Origin: Ramazzottius varieornatus
Taxonomy: Eukaryota; Tardigrada; Eutardigrada; Parachela; Ramazzottiidae
Assembly: GCA_001949185.1 (NCBI GenBank)
Contig: BDGG01000003.1
Coordinates: 5,332,221-5,396,220 of the forward strand
Direction: 5' to 3'
DNA length: 64,000 nt
Part shown: positions 11,958 through 23,566 of the stretch, piece by piece
Position numbering within the stretch: the first letter of the stretch is position 1
Layout of the letters: each line of letters starts with the position of its first letter
Translations under genes and position numbers: made by a program
Notes under the pieces: model-generated
What the model was told of the DNA's origin: nothing
Database searches by the model: none
The model's input: the letters and a program-made list of their open reading frames with translations, nothing else

Positions 11958-13250
11958 TCAATACTGCTTTTTGGTTTCGTAACTAACAGAAACAGGCTTC
12001 TGAGGGTTCGACCATCCGAAAGGAGCTTGTGGGAAACCGAATCCCGTTCCTTGGCTACTACTACCCGCTGTAACGCTAAACGGTGACGCTTGGTAGCCAT
12101 AGCCACGATCCGGATATGGGTAGCGAGGGACGAATGGCTGTTGGAATGGAAAAGGATCCCTGGGTAGCAACCGTCTCGGGCAAGCGGGCAGAAGATGGTT
12201 GGTGTCGCCGCATCCGTAGCAAGCACGCATTGGGCGACCGGAAATGGTAGCAGAGGTCGTAGTGGTGGAAGGACCCTGGTTACTGTTGCCTTGTCCGGTT
12301 GAAGAACCTTGAGATGCCTGTGGGTAGTCAAGCAAAACGTCAACCATAGGACGATGTCATGATGCAGCCAGTCCGAAGGGTTAGTTCCCGGCTGAGTCAT
12401 ATTTAGGCGGAATTGGATATCATAAGCTTGCCAGGTAGCTAAGGGAAACTGTTTGGACAGCTTTCGGATCACATTGATGTATCCAACCATTGGAGAATTC
12501 CGGGGCGTAGTAGCCACGAAAACGGGAGAACAGAGAGAACGCTTCCAACCAATCGTCAAAAGATCGAATACGACGCTTTTCTGAACCTTCAGCTCCGCGA
12601 CCGCGACCCGTTGAAGTTGCGGGTCGTTCGATTTCACTGAACTTGGCCCGGTTTTGAGGCAGGCAATTCTCCAGGTCGACATACTCACAAGGGTTCTGTA
12701 ACTTGGCCAAAAGTGCGGGCTCGAGAACGGCCAGGTGAAGGTCAGCTGGAGGAAGAGGTAGGACCTGAGCGGGCTTGGAGCTAGATGCGATGACGGGCGC
12801 GGAAGATGGTGCATCGACAGTTGAATCTTCGAGCACAGTGACGGATGGTGCGCGTGTTGATCCGAGCAGAATAGGCTTAGATAATACGGCGGTTATTGTT
12901 GTTGACGTGGAAACAGGTGCACGAAGAGAGTTGGAGACCTCAACACGGAGTTGGCGAACTTCGTTTTGGAGTGCACACCAGTCCTCGGACGATGGTTGGA
13001 GATTGCTGGAGCTGGCGGACACCGAGTCCATAAGAGCCCGTGCCACTCGTGGGGCGTTTGAGCCTGTGTTGGACCTCCGGAAGCGTTGACGAGCCGGAGC
13101 CGGAGCCTTCGCCTTAGCGCGCGTCTTGCGTTTGCGACGTGAAGAAACCGTAGGGACTAGAGGATCAGGTTAGTCATCAGCCGTAGGTCGGTGAATCCTG
13201 GTTCGGCGAACTACAGGCTCTGTGTCAGAGTCTGAAGAAAGCCAGGCCAT
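11958..13250 (-). pseudogene. gag-like gene of the DIRS-order element
   Basis: Translation begins at an ATG at 13248-13250 and meets a TAA at 13170-13172; the same frame then continues through a basic segment (SSRRKRKTRAKAKAPAPA) and a Ser/Pro-rich stretch. A frameshift near 12420-12450 moves to a frame with YINVIRKLSKQFPLATWQAY and a conserved W-x-x-x-D-x-x-LW block, and a second near 12350 leads to the C-terminus. There the zinc knuckle CYGCGDTNHLLPAC (C-x2-C-x4-H-x4-C) is intact, followed by a Pro/Tyr/Gly-rich tail. Gag proteins of this order package element RNA. This copy cannot encode one intact protein. Confidence 0.65.
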
Positions 13251-15315
13251 GCCGACGTTCATGTATCAAAACTGGACACAAGTATCCAAACACAGATATT
13301 GAGAACCAAAGTACCAAAGACCAAATTGATGACAAAATGCGACCGAACACAAGTATTCAAACTGCCGACTGACATTCGTGAACTGACAACGTGAATTCCC
13401 AAGCAACTACACCAAAACTACAACGCCACTACCACTCGAAGAAATCGTTGAAGTACGTACCGGTGCGCCAATGTACGTTTAGCGCTAAAGTCGCTAACGA
13501 ACTTTTTACACCTCAGATCCTTCTCCTTTGATCAAAACTAGGACCCCACAGTGAAATTCGTCTAACCAAACATTTTCGCCGCTCTTTCATTGTGTTCACC
13601 GTTTCTCACCTCGGTGGAAAATGGACTATCAAACGGTGAAGATTTATATTTTTTTCACCCTAACAACTAAAAAACATCAGTTTTTAAATCGGTTTCAGAT
13701 TTCATCCCATTATGTCGTCTCATTATGTCATCTCATCATATCGTCTCAGATTTCGTCTCATCAATGAGACGAAATCTGAAACTGTTCTAGAAACTGGTTT
13801 TTCAGCATCACACTGAAACCAGGTACAACACTGGTGTGCGACTGCAGAGAGTTTCAAATATCCGATCCGACTGTACATTGGATTTCTGAGTGCGTTTTTC
13901 GAGAGAGTGCTAAAAAGCATTCGCAACTTCCCCATGAAAAGAAACTAGATTCGGATTAGACCGCACTAGGAGATCCTGGTGTCAGTAGCTGTATATGATG
14001 TTAGTCTCCTAAATTGCTCATTTGTGCGCTCCATGCGTGCAACTCCATTCTGACTAATTAGTCAATCTACAGTCCATCCAGAGATGGTTACTTGAATGAC
14101 TAAAATTTGGATCAACTTTTTCTTTTGCTTGGTTAGTAGATTTTCTTGACATTGTATCGATCTGACTGATTGATGGTTTGATTGACTTCCATCAGTTTTT
14201 GATGATTCGCTCCACGCACATTGATGATCAGATTCACCCGGATTGATGACTGGGACAACCGACTCGGTTCGCTCTTTCGTCGAAAGGCCTTCGTCCAAGT
14301 CGGTGGCCGACTGACAAGCTGTTATGTCAAGTGGCGGTCTAACATGACAGTCTGACAGTTGACCACGCTATGTCAGATCACTTCCCGACATGCTTGGTGT
14401 GCGCCACTTAGACAGGGCTTCCAACCACCTTTCCCGAAACCACAACCCATCCGCTATACGCTCGTTAGAAAGATTGCTCGATTCGTTCTAATGTCAACTT
14501 TTCAACTAAAAGCAGAAGTACTCAGTCATGAAAGAAAACAGTTTTTCATATTCGCTAAGGAAAAGCCCATTGGCCTTTGTCGCAAATACTAGTATTCGGT
14601 TCAGTGCGCCTAGAGAGCACTCTCGACTCTCGGACCAAGGTACAGTATTTTGTTGAGGAAGCCAAGCTGGCTGGAAAATGAGCTTTTTATATTCTAGCTG
14701 TTCATCTTGATCAGTCAAATGAGTGTATAAATTTTGAAACTGGAGAGTGCGACCGAAAGCCAGACAGTACCTTTGCCACTTTTTACAGCCGCGTGGTGTT
14801 GAGTTTCTCTGGTTGATGATAGTTCTCGGTTAGAAGATCACAAGTTGAGCTCTGCTTGCCGTCACGGCAGTTTGCAGCATCCAGACTTCCAGCGTTTATT
14901 AAGAAGCAGCAGAATTCCCGTCGCAGTCTAGTCAGGTGCTTGCCAGGCGCTCCCTACATGTCCTACAGCGCTTAAAGAATGGCAGCGCCACGAAACATCG
15001 AGAGTCGAGATAGGGATCAAGGACAGCAAGCTAACGTGGAGGGAGGTGGTCGGTTGCCATAACCAATGGGAACTGACGAAACTCCATCGTCTAGAAATTC
15101 ACACGCCCAAAGTTTTGCGCGTGCATCAGCCACCTAGGTACAAGCGAACGGCATGCGCTAAGTCACGTGTGCACCGGTTGAGAAAAGTGTATTGTGGGTA
15201 CCTAGCCGGCCCGAACGGAAGTAGGGAGTACACTTCGCTCGATACTTTGCTAGGTCCTTTTCTTTCTTGGGTCGTGTGAAAACACTCATAGATATGAAAA
15301 CCCGAATGAAATCAA
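13251..15315. other. Intergenic, no gene recognised
   Basis: The part up to about 13.5 kb may include the 5' untranslated end of the DIRS-order element. A short imperfect TCTCATTATGTC-type tandem run lies at about 13690-13790. CACCG(T)TT words near 13.58-13.65 kb resemble those near 7.75-7.85 kb. I see nothing else. Confidence 0.5.
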
Positions 15316-15324
15316 TATATAAAG
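15316..15324 (+). promoter_or_regulatory. TATA box of the NPR-like receptor gene
   Basis: TATATAAAG lies 105 bp upstream of the start codon at 15429, in an otherwise mixed-composition context. The spacing would allow transcription to begin near 15345 with an 80-nt leader. This is inference from the consensus only. Confidence 0.5.
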
Positions 15325-15428
15325 GGGGAAAGCCACCATCACATAAAGCGATGCGTGTCAGATTTTGTGATCTGTCGGATGTTTTTTCACAGTGCAGACG
15401 GGGGAGTGCGACAAACGTTTTGTAAATT

Positions 15429-18212
15429 ATGCCCCGATTACTAGTCAGCGATTTTCATCACCTACTAATACTTCTGTGTATACTTTCTATTTCACATAGC
15501 CCGAGGTCCTTTGCTCAAAGCCTCCTTAGTCCTCTTCGTGTCGAACTGATTCTGCCCACTACCGTGCACGCCAAATATCCCGCTAACATTTGTGAAATTG
15601 GGTCAGCTATCAACTGGGCGGTTGGACATGCGAACGCGAAGTACTCGCAGGAACTCGATTTGACCTTCAAATACCTGGAGCAGCGTGATGTCAAAAGCTG
15701 TGAGGATTTGACTAGTGATATGAGCATTATGCTATCCCGCTATTACTACAGTCCGAACCGAGAGAAGAAAATTGCAGTTTTCGGACCGTTCGACGGTATG
15801 TACCGTAGAATCAGAATCAATCCGCACAAACCAAAGCGACAAAAGAGCCTGTGCGCGGTCACGGGCAATATTACACAATTTATTATTCTTCTACAGGATG
15901 TACGGAAGGTCTAAGCTTGATGCAAATGTCGGCGGGTAAGAAAACTACGTTGACATGAGAGCATGCAGAGGACCTGTGCACACTATGTGGTCTGTTTATT
16001 GTAGGTTGGAACAGTTTGGCGATATTAGGGTAGGTACGAGTCGAAAAAAAGGATAGACTGATGGACCGAAGTGGGTATAGTAATCAGCCGTGTTACAGAG
16101 CGGCAACAATGGACAAGTCAATGTCAATTCAATACTCAAACTTCATCCTGACCAGCGGGCTCGACGTGGTCAGCCTGACAACACACTTTATCGTGGCCCT
16201 GCGAACATACCAATGGACAACCTGCTTCCTCGTCCTGGATGCCGGCGACACCACGAAGTCGACGGGGGGTGGCAGTGGTCTAGCAACGGTAGTGGCCGGT
16301 GTCCATGCGATGGGTCAGGCTATCGGAGGCAATGTCCTGCTTAGATTTATAAATTCAAGTCAGTCCCAAGAGGAATTCGGACACAGCACCCGGTTACTGC
16401 TCAAAGAAGTGCAGTCTACTGCTCGTGGTATGTAACTGTTCACCACTTTACTGCATTTATGTAAATTACAGGCCTACGCAGTTCGTTTTGTAGTTCTCTC
16501 ACTTGGTATCCGACCGGAATCTCTCAGGCGTTTCATGGTAATAGCTTTAGTGCTCTTTCCTTGTGCGCCAATGCTGTCAAAGCCTAAACTTTTTGACGAA
16601 TAGTCTTTGCAGATCGCGGCCTTTTCGGCAAATATGACCAACGGCGACTACGTAATTATTCAGAACTTTAAACGAGCCTGTCATGCTTAAGACTTAATTT
16701 GATCGTGACTGGTGGTGTGGTGGCAGGTTTTCTTTGGTCTTAACCTCGGTACGGAAGGGTCGGACTGGGGATTCGTACAATGGCAAAAAGGCGACGAAGA
16801 CGATGAGGTACTTGCAATTGTGGTGAACCAGTAGCGAAATCTCAGTGCGTTCCATGTATGGCCCTCAAAGGGTAACCTGATCCGTTAACGTGTTTACAAG
16901 TTGACTGGATCCGGTCTAGATTCGGCTGGTAACGGATATGACTGATTACAGATGGTGTTCCGCGCCTACCGTTCTTTGTTGTTACAATCACCCCTCATTC
17001 CGGGACAAAATGACGACACAAAAAGGTTCCTGGCTGATTTGAAAGAGCGGGCCTTGAAGGACACGCCGCCGGAGTGCAACAGGACAACCTTCACTGGACA
17101 GGTGAGTTATCTCAATTACCCATTTCCGCATGTAGCCGTAAAAGAACTCACATTTTATTGCAATGTAAGTGTCATTATCGGTTGATAAGGACCTCTGGAT
17201 TTTAGGGCTACGCCTTTTCTGTGTCCGCTTACATCGCCACCAATATCCTTGCTCAAGTAGATATCACGACACTTTCCCTTGTTTGCCTGTACAAGTCATC
17301 TAATGAAAACCGTTCCTCTTGTATAGGTCCTATCCCAGATCATGAATTCCAAATCGTCAGCAGCTGTAGAAAGGCTTCAAACGCTGGGGTCTTCCCCGTT
17401 GGTTGAGTACTTTCGAAATCGAAGCTTTCAAACACCGGCTGGTACGGTCTACTTTGACCAAACGGGAGCGCGACGCAGCCCAATGAGCATTAGTCAGTAC
17501 GACCCTATGACGCGTCAGTTGACAGTATGAAATTGACCTTTTGCTGCCTTTCCCAGTCATCTATGCAGTATAATAACAGTGAGGGTTTCATAATTAATAG
17601 GTCATATGGACAGCGAGCCCGCTGAAATTTGGCATGGAGCAAGTGCATGAACCCATGTGGCTGTTGGGGCACGCCCCACCCAACGCACCACCCTGCGGAT
17701 TTAATGGAGAACTCTGCCAAGAACAAAGCAGTAAGTACAGTAAGGTCTCCCACCCATCTATTACCTCAGGCACTCAAGCTTCTCCACACCACCGCCAACA
17801 TATTTGTACAAGCTTGAGTACGCGTGCGTGACGTAGTATGTACTTGTGGGGGACCGTAGTATACATACCTGTTGGGTTATAACCTTACGTGGATGGGTTC
17901 CGGGAGATGGCGTCCCGCCTGAAAGAATGGCGAGTCAGTCGGTCCCTACATATGTTATAGGTGGAACGATGGTTCGTATTGGATCATCGGTAGCTGCGGC
18001 TGTGATACTACTGATAGGCGCAGCAACTGCACTGGAATGGAGAAGGTAAGCGTAAGTTGCATCCTGCGCTCGTTAGGCCTGCTATACAAGGATGACCACG
18101 TCAACAAGTACGAGGCTAATTTTGGCTTCCCAGGAAACGTTATCGGGACGTCTTTCTGAGTTTTCTGCTGGAACAGCCACTTGGTGAACATAGATCGAAG
18201 CTACCGTCATAA
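15429..18212 (+). CDS. Natriuretic peptide receptor-like protein, clearance (NPR-C) type
   Basis: A single-pass receptor with an ANF-receptor ligand-binding ectodomain; the family binds natriuretic-type peptides outside the cell. My exon model (13 exons, all in phase) is 15429-15795, 15897-15935, 16005-16029, 16099-16427, 16482-16537, 16613-16651, 16727-16807, 16952-17101, 17206-17256, 17339-17524 (or from 17327), 17601-17730, 17961-18045, 18134-18212, giving about 538 aa. It begins with a hydrophobic signal peptide ending near SFAQS, then KIAVFGPFDGCTEGLSLM, RFVVLSLGIRPESLRRFM, TNGDYVFFGLNLG, a C-terminal ectodomain block TVYFDQTGARRSP and the Cys block APPCGFNGELC. A membrane helix (SVAAAVILLIGAATALEW) is followed by a basic tail of about 28 residues ending at TAA. 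There is no kinase-homology or guanylate cyclase domain; length and tail resemble vertebrate NPR-C (541 aa). A truncated cyclase receptor is the alternative. Confidence 0.8.
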
Positions 18213-19653
18213 GCCTTGCTCTCCACCGTTAGATGGAAGAGGGATGCGCACCAGAGCACGAAGAATCTCTTCAAGAAAGTAATGCGGCGCCGTGATATCC
18301 TGACATCTTAATTCACTTCCCAGCAAGGCTAAAGCAAAATCTTGGTTCTTGGGACGGTGCTGAGTTCCTAACGTTAGAATGACCTGTTGCTTTGTAACCA
18401 CACTGGGCTGATTTTGCTGTAACTGAAAGCACTAAAACGTTATCAATTCGTACAATTGATATACCGCAGAAGAATCTTGTGACAGCTAAGAAAGCATCAC
18501 ACTAAAAAATGTAAACACCGGATAGCAAAAAATAATCATTCGCCCAAATATCGAAGTGGACTGTTTCCTAGCTGCAGATACCACTGCTCAACCAAAGCTC
18601 CCGCTTGGAAGGCAACGTGCACATGGCATCGACGTTCACCTCCACTGGTCTAAATTCTTGCCCGCTCTCGCGGCGTTCTCCCCTGTATGTCTTGGTGAAA
18701 GGTCGTCAAGGGCTTCCCTGACGTCGAGAGTGTAATCCAGATCCTATAGAGTATCTTGCAGTTCTCCAGGTAACCGGAACGCTGGTGAGAGACCTAGATA
18801 AAGTCGAACGGGCATCGCTTGGCTTTGAACGGCCAAAGTAAGTCAGTACAAGAAGAAAAGGACAGAGAAACAACATCCCCCTGCAAGTCTTGTCCGTGAT
18901 AAGACCACCGAAGTCCTGTTCGAGAATACAGTAAAAAGGACGCGAAAGTGATAGTTCTACCGCCTGGAAAACAATATAGTGTCCAACGATGGGTAAATTA
19001 ACATGAAAAGGGAACGCCTTTTTTAGGGCGTACAGTCAATCAGCACCGGCCGATGGGGAAAGAGGGATACATTTAGTCGTCGGTTTCCAGCAAGATACAG
19101 ATTTTTTGTGGCGAGGGTATGGGTCTCTGTTGTCTCTCTTTGAGGTACTGTATTCCTCCAGTAATCTCCGTACGTTACTAAAGCCATTTCTACCACAACG
19201 TACTGATAAGGTCGCGGTGTGCGCCCACGGTGGCGAAGCTGTGTCGTCATCGGACTTACTCAAGCGCGCGTGCAATTAATCGTTCTATAGGTGAGGTTTG
19301 CTTTGAACGAGCAATCAGCTGATCGCAAAATCATGCACTAAATGATGTCATACACTGACATGGATCAGTGTCTGAGTGCCACGCTCATTCCCTAACAGAA
19401 TTACTGGCTGCACCATACGGAGAGAATACAGTACGTAAAGTCCGTGCTTTTTCATTTGTCAAAGTGTTAAGGTGTCTAATACATAAGTTGGGCGTAAAGG
19501 ACTGACAAAAACCGTACACTCCATGCATGGTCTGCGATCAAAAGCGTTTCTTATCGGACGCAGCAGCTCACTGCTGTTTCAGCTACTTTCAACTCAATCG
19601 GAGCCCACAGCTCACTGTATTTACCAGCATAAGATGAAGCTAGCAGTGAAGGT
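18213..19653. other. Intergenic, no gene recognised
   Basis: Between the receptor stop and the 3' end of the first GPCR pseudogene I find no supported exon, RNA gene or repeat. Confidence 0.5.
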
Positions 19654-20149
19654 TCAGCGAATTCCAAATATGACGGACTTTACCGCATTGTGGAACCGGG
19701 GACTGATGACGTTGTAGAGGAATGGGTTCACGGCTGCCGACAAGTAGATCATACTCTTGGCAAACAGAAGGAACTAGAGATCGAGCCATTGCTCTAAAGC
19801 AACCATGTTGTAGATTAGCAAACCGCGGAAGGGAAGCCAGGTGACTGCAAAGAGCACGACCGTCACCACCAGCAAACGTAGACCCTAAAATTACAGCATC
19901 TGGTCAAAGCTGATTGGTAAGCAAATCCTTTCGAGTGCTTGTGGTGGGATCTATATCCGTAAACCCGGTCAAAAGTAAACCACAGAAAACTGGTGAAGTC
20001 TTTCTGAATAATCTTAAACCAAGATTCGTTCACCAGATTTCTAACACCGGTTCGGCCTCAAGAACCTGGTGGCTCAATGGCTGACTTGGCTCATGGAATT
20101 GCGTAACAGTACTGGAGGTGGGTTTATTAACAATTTTTCACACAAGGAT

Positions 20150-20650
20150 TACGCCTACCGTTAAATCCTGACGCTCAAATCGACATCGCAGGAAGACAGA
20201 GGAGAGTTTCCTCTGTAGACTGAGCCGTGATCTAGTCAAAAGAAAAGTCCTGGATACTGCGGGATTCGGAATTTACGACTCCCAGTCGCTACATTGAAGT
20301 CAGGCTCTTTGATTGAGATTTTAAGGCTCTTTGATTGAAAATTGCTTGGCCAATCAGCTGTTTTTTAGATTGGAACTGGACGGCGCGCTATCATGGACTA
20401 ATAATGTGTTCTGGTACACCGTTCTGTACCACAGCGACAAAACAGCTGATCGGCTGAACAATTTTGGGCTCAATCAAAACCACGATCAAAGAGCCTTACG
20501 TTACTGCGGCGACTGGGAGTCGTAAAGTACGAATCCCGCAGTATCATCCACCAGTTTCTTTTGAATAGGTCTACGGCTCAATCTGTAAAGGAAACTCTCC
20601 TCTACCTTCCTGCGACGTGTATCTGAGCGTCAGGGTCTAACGGCTGGCGT
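20150..20650. repeat. Fold-back element in intron 4 of GPCR copy A
   Basis: Two arms of about 210 nt (20150-20360 and 20440-20647) are imperfect reverse complements; for example CATTTACGACTCCCAGTCG-like sequence and the CTGACGCTCA and GATACTGCGGGATTCG blocks occur in both, mirrored. The central spacer is under 100 nt. There are no coding motifs. It lies wholly inside the intron between the TM5 and TM6 exons. Confidence 0.65.
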
Positions 20651-21254
20651 CATCCCCTCATCAGCACAATTAATCTCGAAGAAAGCCCAGCCTAAGCGTG
20701 AAACTAACGTCGAATATATGTTGAACCACCAGTGGCACTTTTTGACTTTTGGTCGGGAACAAAGTCGGTAAATCATTTCCGGCAGGTGAAATCTCTGGAC
20801 ACTTTTCACAGCCTAACACCTGTAAGTTAGGGGCTCGCGCCGTTTCATCTCGAGGAAGCCTGGTGGTCCTTTTTGATGGGGGAAGGTGTTGTGTCGGAGC
20901 CGTAAGGCCTTCCTCTTGGTTCTCAGAAGGAACGCTGGCACGAAGGATTTTAAATTGTCGATGTTCGTACGTCATCATTAAGGCAAAGTCCCGGGCATTT
21001 TTCTTCAAGACGTGGGCGATCTTATAGCAACCAATTACGCCGGCCAGTAGGGGTAGAAGATAGAAAAAGAGAAGATCGCTAATAAACAGCTAAAGATCGT
21101 CAAGTACAGTCCGTGGGAGAGGTGCAGCTCGCATTGATCCAATTGAGGATGAAGCTCGTGCTTTTGAAGAGCCGTTAATCCCAGCCTAATAAAGAAAAGA
21201 TGCATGATTCAGATTGCGACCATTAGCGTATTACATTTTCTCACGATCAAGCAA

Positions 21255-21745
21255 CTATATTAATCCTCCTCACAACGAGCTGTTTATGTCGCAGACGGTT
21301 GATTTAAAATTTGAGTTTGCTTGATCAACGGAAATTAGTCGTGAGGCAAAACTGCGTTTTCCGAAAGTCTCGGAAACGTGAGCGAAGATGCGCGAGTTTT
21401 GCGGGGTAGGTCTGTAGGCTAACTTTGCCTCCTGACTAGGCTGAAATTCATGGTTTTCTCTCTGGCTAGTCTCTGTCTGTCGATATCCCCGACACTAATA
21501 GGTATCAAGAAGCCCATACGTGAAACGGTATCTCGCAACGTGAAGCACTGTGCAGACAGAGATCAGCTGAGAAACGAAAATTTGAAATTTTGAGTCAAGC
21601 GTGCAGAGAATAATCCGTTTTCGCTTTGAAGATAAGCTACTCGAGGGCTGCTTATCAGAGTCTTGAAAGCGAAACTTCGTAATCCACTTTCAAGATCAAC
21701 ACAATCAACGGAATTTTACGGCCTGTCGTGAGGAGGACTATTGTA
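21255..21745. repeat. Possible MITE in intron 3 of GPCR copy A
   Basis: The ends carry mirrored AATCCTCCTCACAACGA and TCGTGAGGAGGACTATTG words, and some inner similarity follows (TTGATCAACGG against CAATCAACGG). The arms are weak and the boundaries approximate. Confidence 0.3.
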
Positions 21746-23229
21746 TCAGGTGTTGATCTTATTGGAAGGCGGCGCTTTCGACTTGATGCGAAATACAATC
21801 TTGACCGGGGGTAGGCTTCCCAGAATCAAAGGAATTGTTTTGTCATTCTATTATGCATGGGTCGCCGACTCGTCGCTCTGGTCAACAAAGGGTGCATTGT
21901 AGGCATACATCAGACATCTTGGGCGACTGAAATCTACGTGGCCGCATACCATGTTCTCCCGTCTTCAGACAACCTTAGGAATGGCTAGAGGCACATTGTA
22001 CAAGCTTACCACGGACTGCAGTAGACAGAGGTGAATATCCAGCAGGCCGCTATGACCTTACGAGTTCGGTATATGTTGCAGATCTTTTGAGCCAACAGTG
22101 GCCGACAGGCTACCAAGTATCGCTCGATAGTAAAGGCCGCCAAACTGAAAATACAAAACAGTGGCCCACGGCGGAAACTATTAGGCTTACAGATGACTCC
22201 GACTACCTCAAGCTGCCTGCGTTGATACCCAAAAAGTTGCAAAATATGAAGACAGCACATCCGACTTCGCCGAAAAGCCACTGATTTCCGAAATGCTGAT
22301 ATATCATTGCTTCTGGTACAGCGATAACTATGACAAGCAGGTCTGCCACGGCCAAAGATACCTGCAAACACAACGGACCGTCAACAAGCACCCGCAATAT
22401 ACTCGGATGTTCACCTTACCAAATACGCATATGTCGACGTGTGGAGAACTTTCGACTTGTAGACGACAAAGATCAGCACAGTGTTTCCCACGAGACCCAT
22501 GACAAAAACCAGACCGTGGATCAACGAAGATACTACACGGTAAAGAGTGTCCGTTTCGGCGTTATGGTGCTCTTCCAAGTTATTCCAAGTGTAGTTGTCC
22601 ATTTGCTTGCAGGTCTCCTTGCTGCTTACGAAGCGCCTAGTGCTGACTAGAGTCATAAGCGGTCACAATTTTTTCTCGCAGCTCTCTGTCTACGCGAATG
22701 TTCTTTAAATCCCAAGCGTCTCCGGGAGATACACCTTCTAATCAGAGCGTCATCGAGACCTCCCTGCAGGGATTCTTCGTGCAGCAAGATCTTCGTTTGA
22801 ACGAGATAAATCGTCGTCAAATACGGCAGATCATTAACAAGTAGCTCAAGGGTGGCTACTTATTCGGAAACTGGCGATTAAAATGGGAAAACATCACGAT
22901 TTGACAGCTGGTTTATTGTATATGCAGAAGATGAGACGATCTTGCTGATGAAGGGCCTTCTTATCTCCTCTTCGAAGCAAGCAAAACAACGATCGATTTG
23001 CAGTGTCCAGTGTCTCAATTGCCCGATGCTTCTAACGTTTTAAAGGATTCGTCGCACCGGGAATTCTCCCGCCGTAATTAAACCCCGGGCTGAGATTCCC
23101 AAATCTTCAGCCATAAGTGTTCGCCAGCTGCCCACCTCTAGACGCACTGGCAGCTCCAGTTTTAAACCGCCTCGTGCCATTTTCTTCAGTTATTCTCCAG
23201 CTGTCTACTTCGAGGCTTACTGCCAGCCA

Positions 23230-23566
23230 GAGTTTTGACTGTTATTTGGAACCAGCACGTCACCATCGGCAAGATCCACTCAAGAGAACGTCGCGTTCGA
23301 CGTTCTCTTGTATGATTAAATCTGTTTGGAAAGACTGGGGCAGTTTCTCCCTTCTGCTTGTAATGCACTGTACAAAAATTTCACCTTTTCCGCCTCATTC
23401 AGTTTCGCGTCATGCAGGCGTAAGCAAAAGGGAGAAACTGCCCCAGCCTTTCTAAACGAATTTAATCATACAAAAGAACGTCGCGTTCGACGTTCTCCTG
23501 TATGACTGAATGACACATGAGTGGATCTTGCCGATGTTGTCGTGCTGGTTCCAAATAACAGCCGAA
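23230..23566. repeat. Large inverted repeat that includes the 3' end of GPCR copy B
   Basis: The arms at about 23230-23366 and 23420-23566 are reverse complements (AACGTCGCGTTCGACGTTCT, then TTGTATGATTAAAT and GGGGCAGTTTCTCCCTT inward), separated by about 55 nt. The outer part of the right arm is the last coding part of the GPCR exon (GATCTTGCCGATG, then GTGCTGGTTCCAAATAACAG), and the left arm has an inverted copy of it. A fold-back transposition or inverted duplication is implied. Confidence 0.65.

Larger units (their letters stand above)
10300..13250 (-). mobile_element. Degenerate DIRS-order (tyrosine-recombinase) retroelement
   Basis: Read on the minus strand, the order is gag-like protein with a zinc knuckle, reverse transcriptase, RNase H and a tyrosine recombinase, the arrangement of DIRS/Ngaro retroelements. 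The copy is dead: an in-frame TAA in gag at 13170-13172, several frameshifts (about 12.4, 12.35 and 11.1 kb), an internal deletion that joins RNase H directly to the recombinase near 10575, and truncation of the recombinase at about 10300. I found no split direct or inverted terminal repeats, so the exact ends are unknown. The parts are listed separately. Confidence 0.75.
19654..22656 (-). pseudogene. TRH-receptor-like GPCR, copy A (disabled)
   Basis: Class A GPCR. Exons: 22656-22420 (N-terminus with NYTW glycosylation site, TM1), 22361-22207 (TM2-TM3), 22144-22010 (TM3-TM4), 21185 to about 20820 (TM5, loop 3), 19884-19654 (TM6-TM7, stop). Diagnostic features are GLVGNTVLIFVVYKS, SLAVADLLVIVI, FLGINAGSLSLAAFTIERYL (an ERY form of DRY), ACWIFTSVYC, and NPFLY in TM7. 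The FTIERY and TSxYC blocks are characteristic of thyrotropin-releasing-hormone receptors and their invertebrate relatives. Two lesions: an 11-nt insertion in TM5 (compared with copy B) shifts the frame between YLTIF and SDLLFFYLLP, and the Trp codon of the WLDLWFLL block is TAG (19774-19776). The first three exons are intact. Splice phases otherwise agree. The real peptide ligand is unknown. Confidence 0.75.

Noticed and set aside
11795-12814. 339-codon minus-strand frame as a single gene
   Set aside because: Only its middle part matches gag; the rest is out-of-frame sequence of the decayed DIRS-order element.
16031-16033. Nonsense codon making the receptor a pseudogene
   Set aside because: It lies within a 69-nt GT-AG intron whose removal restores frame and family similarity.
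18590-18760. Possible retroelement protein fragment on the minus strand (TYRGERRESGQEFRPVEVNVDA)
   Set aside because: Short, flanked by stops, and I cannot match it confidently to a family.
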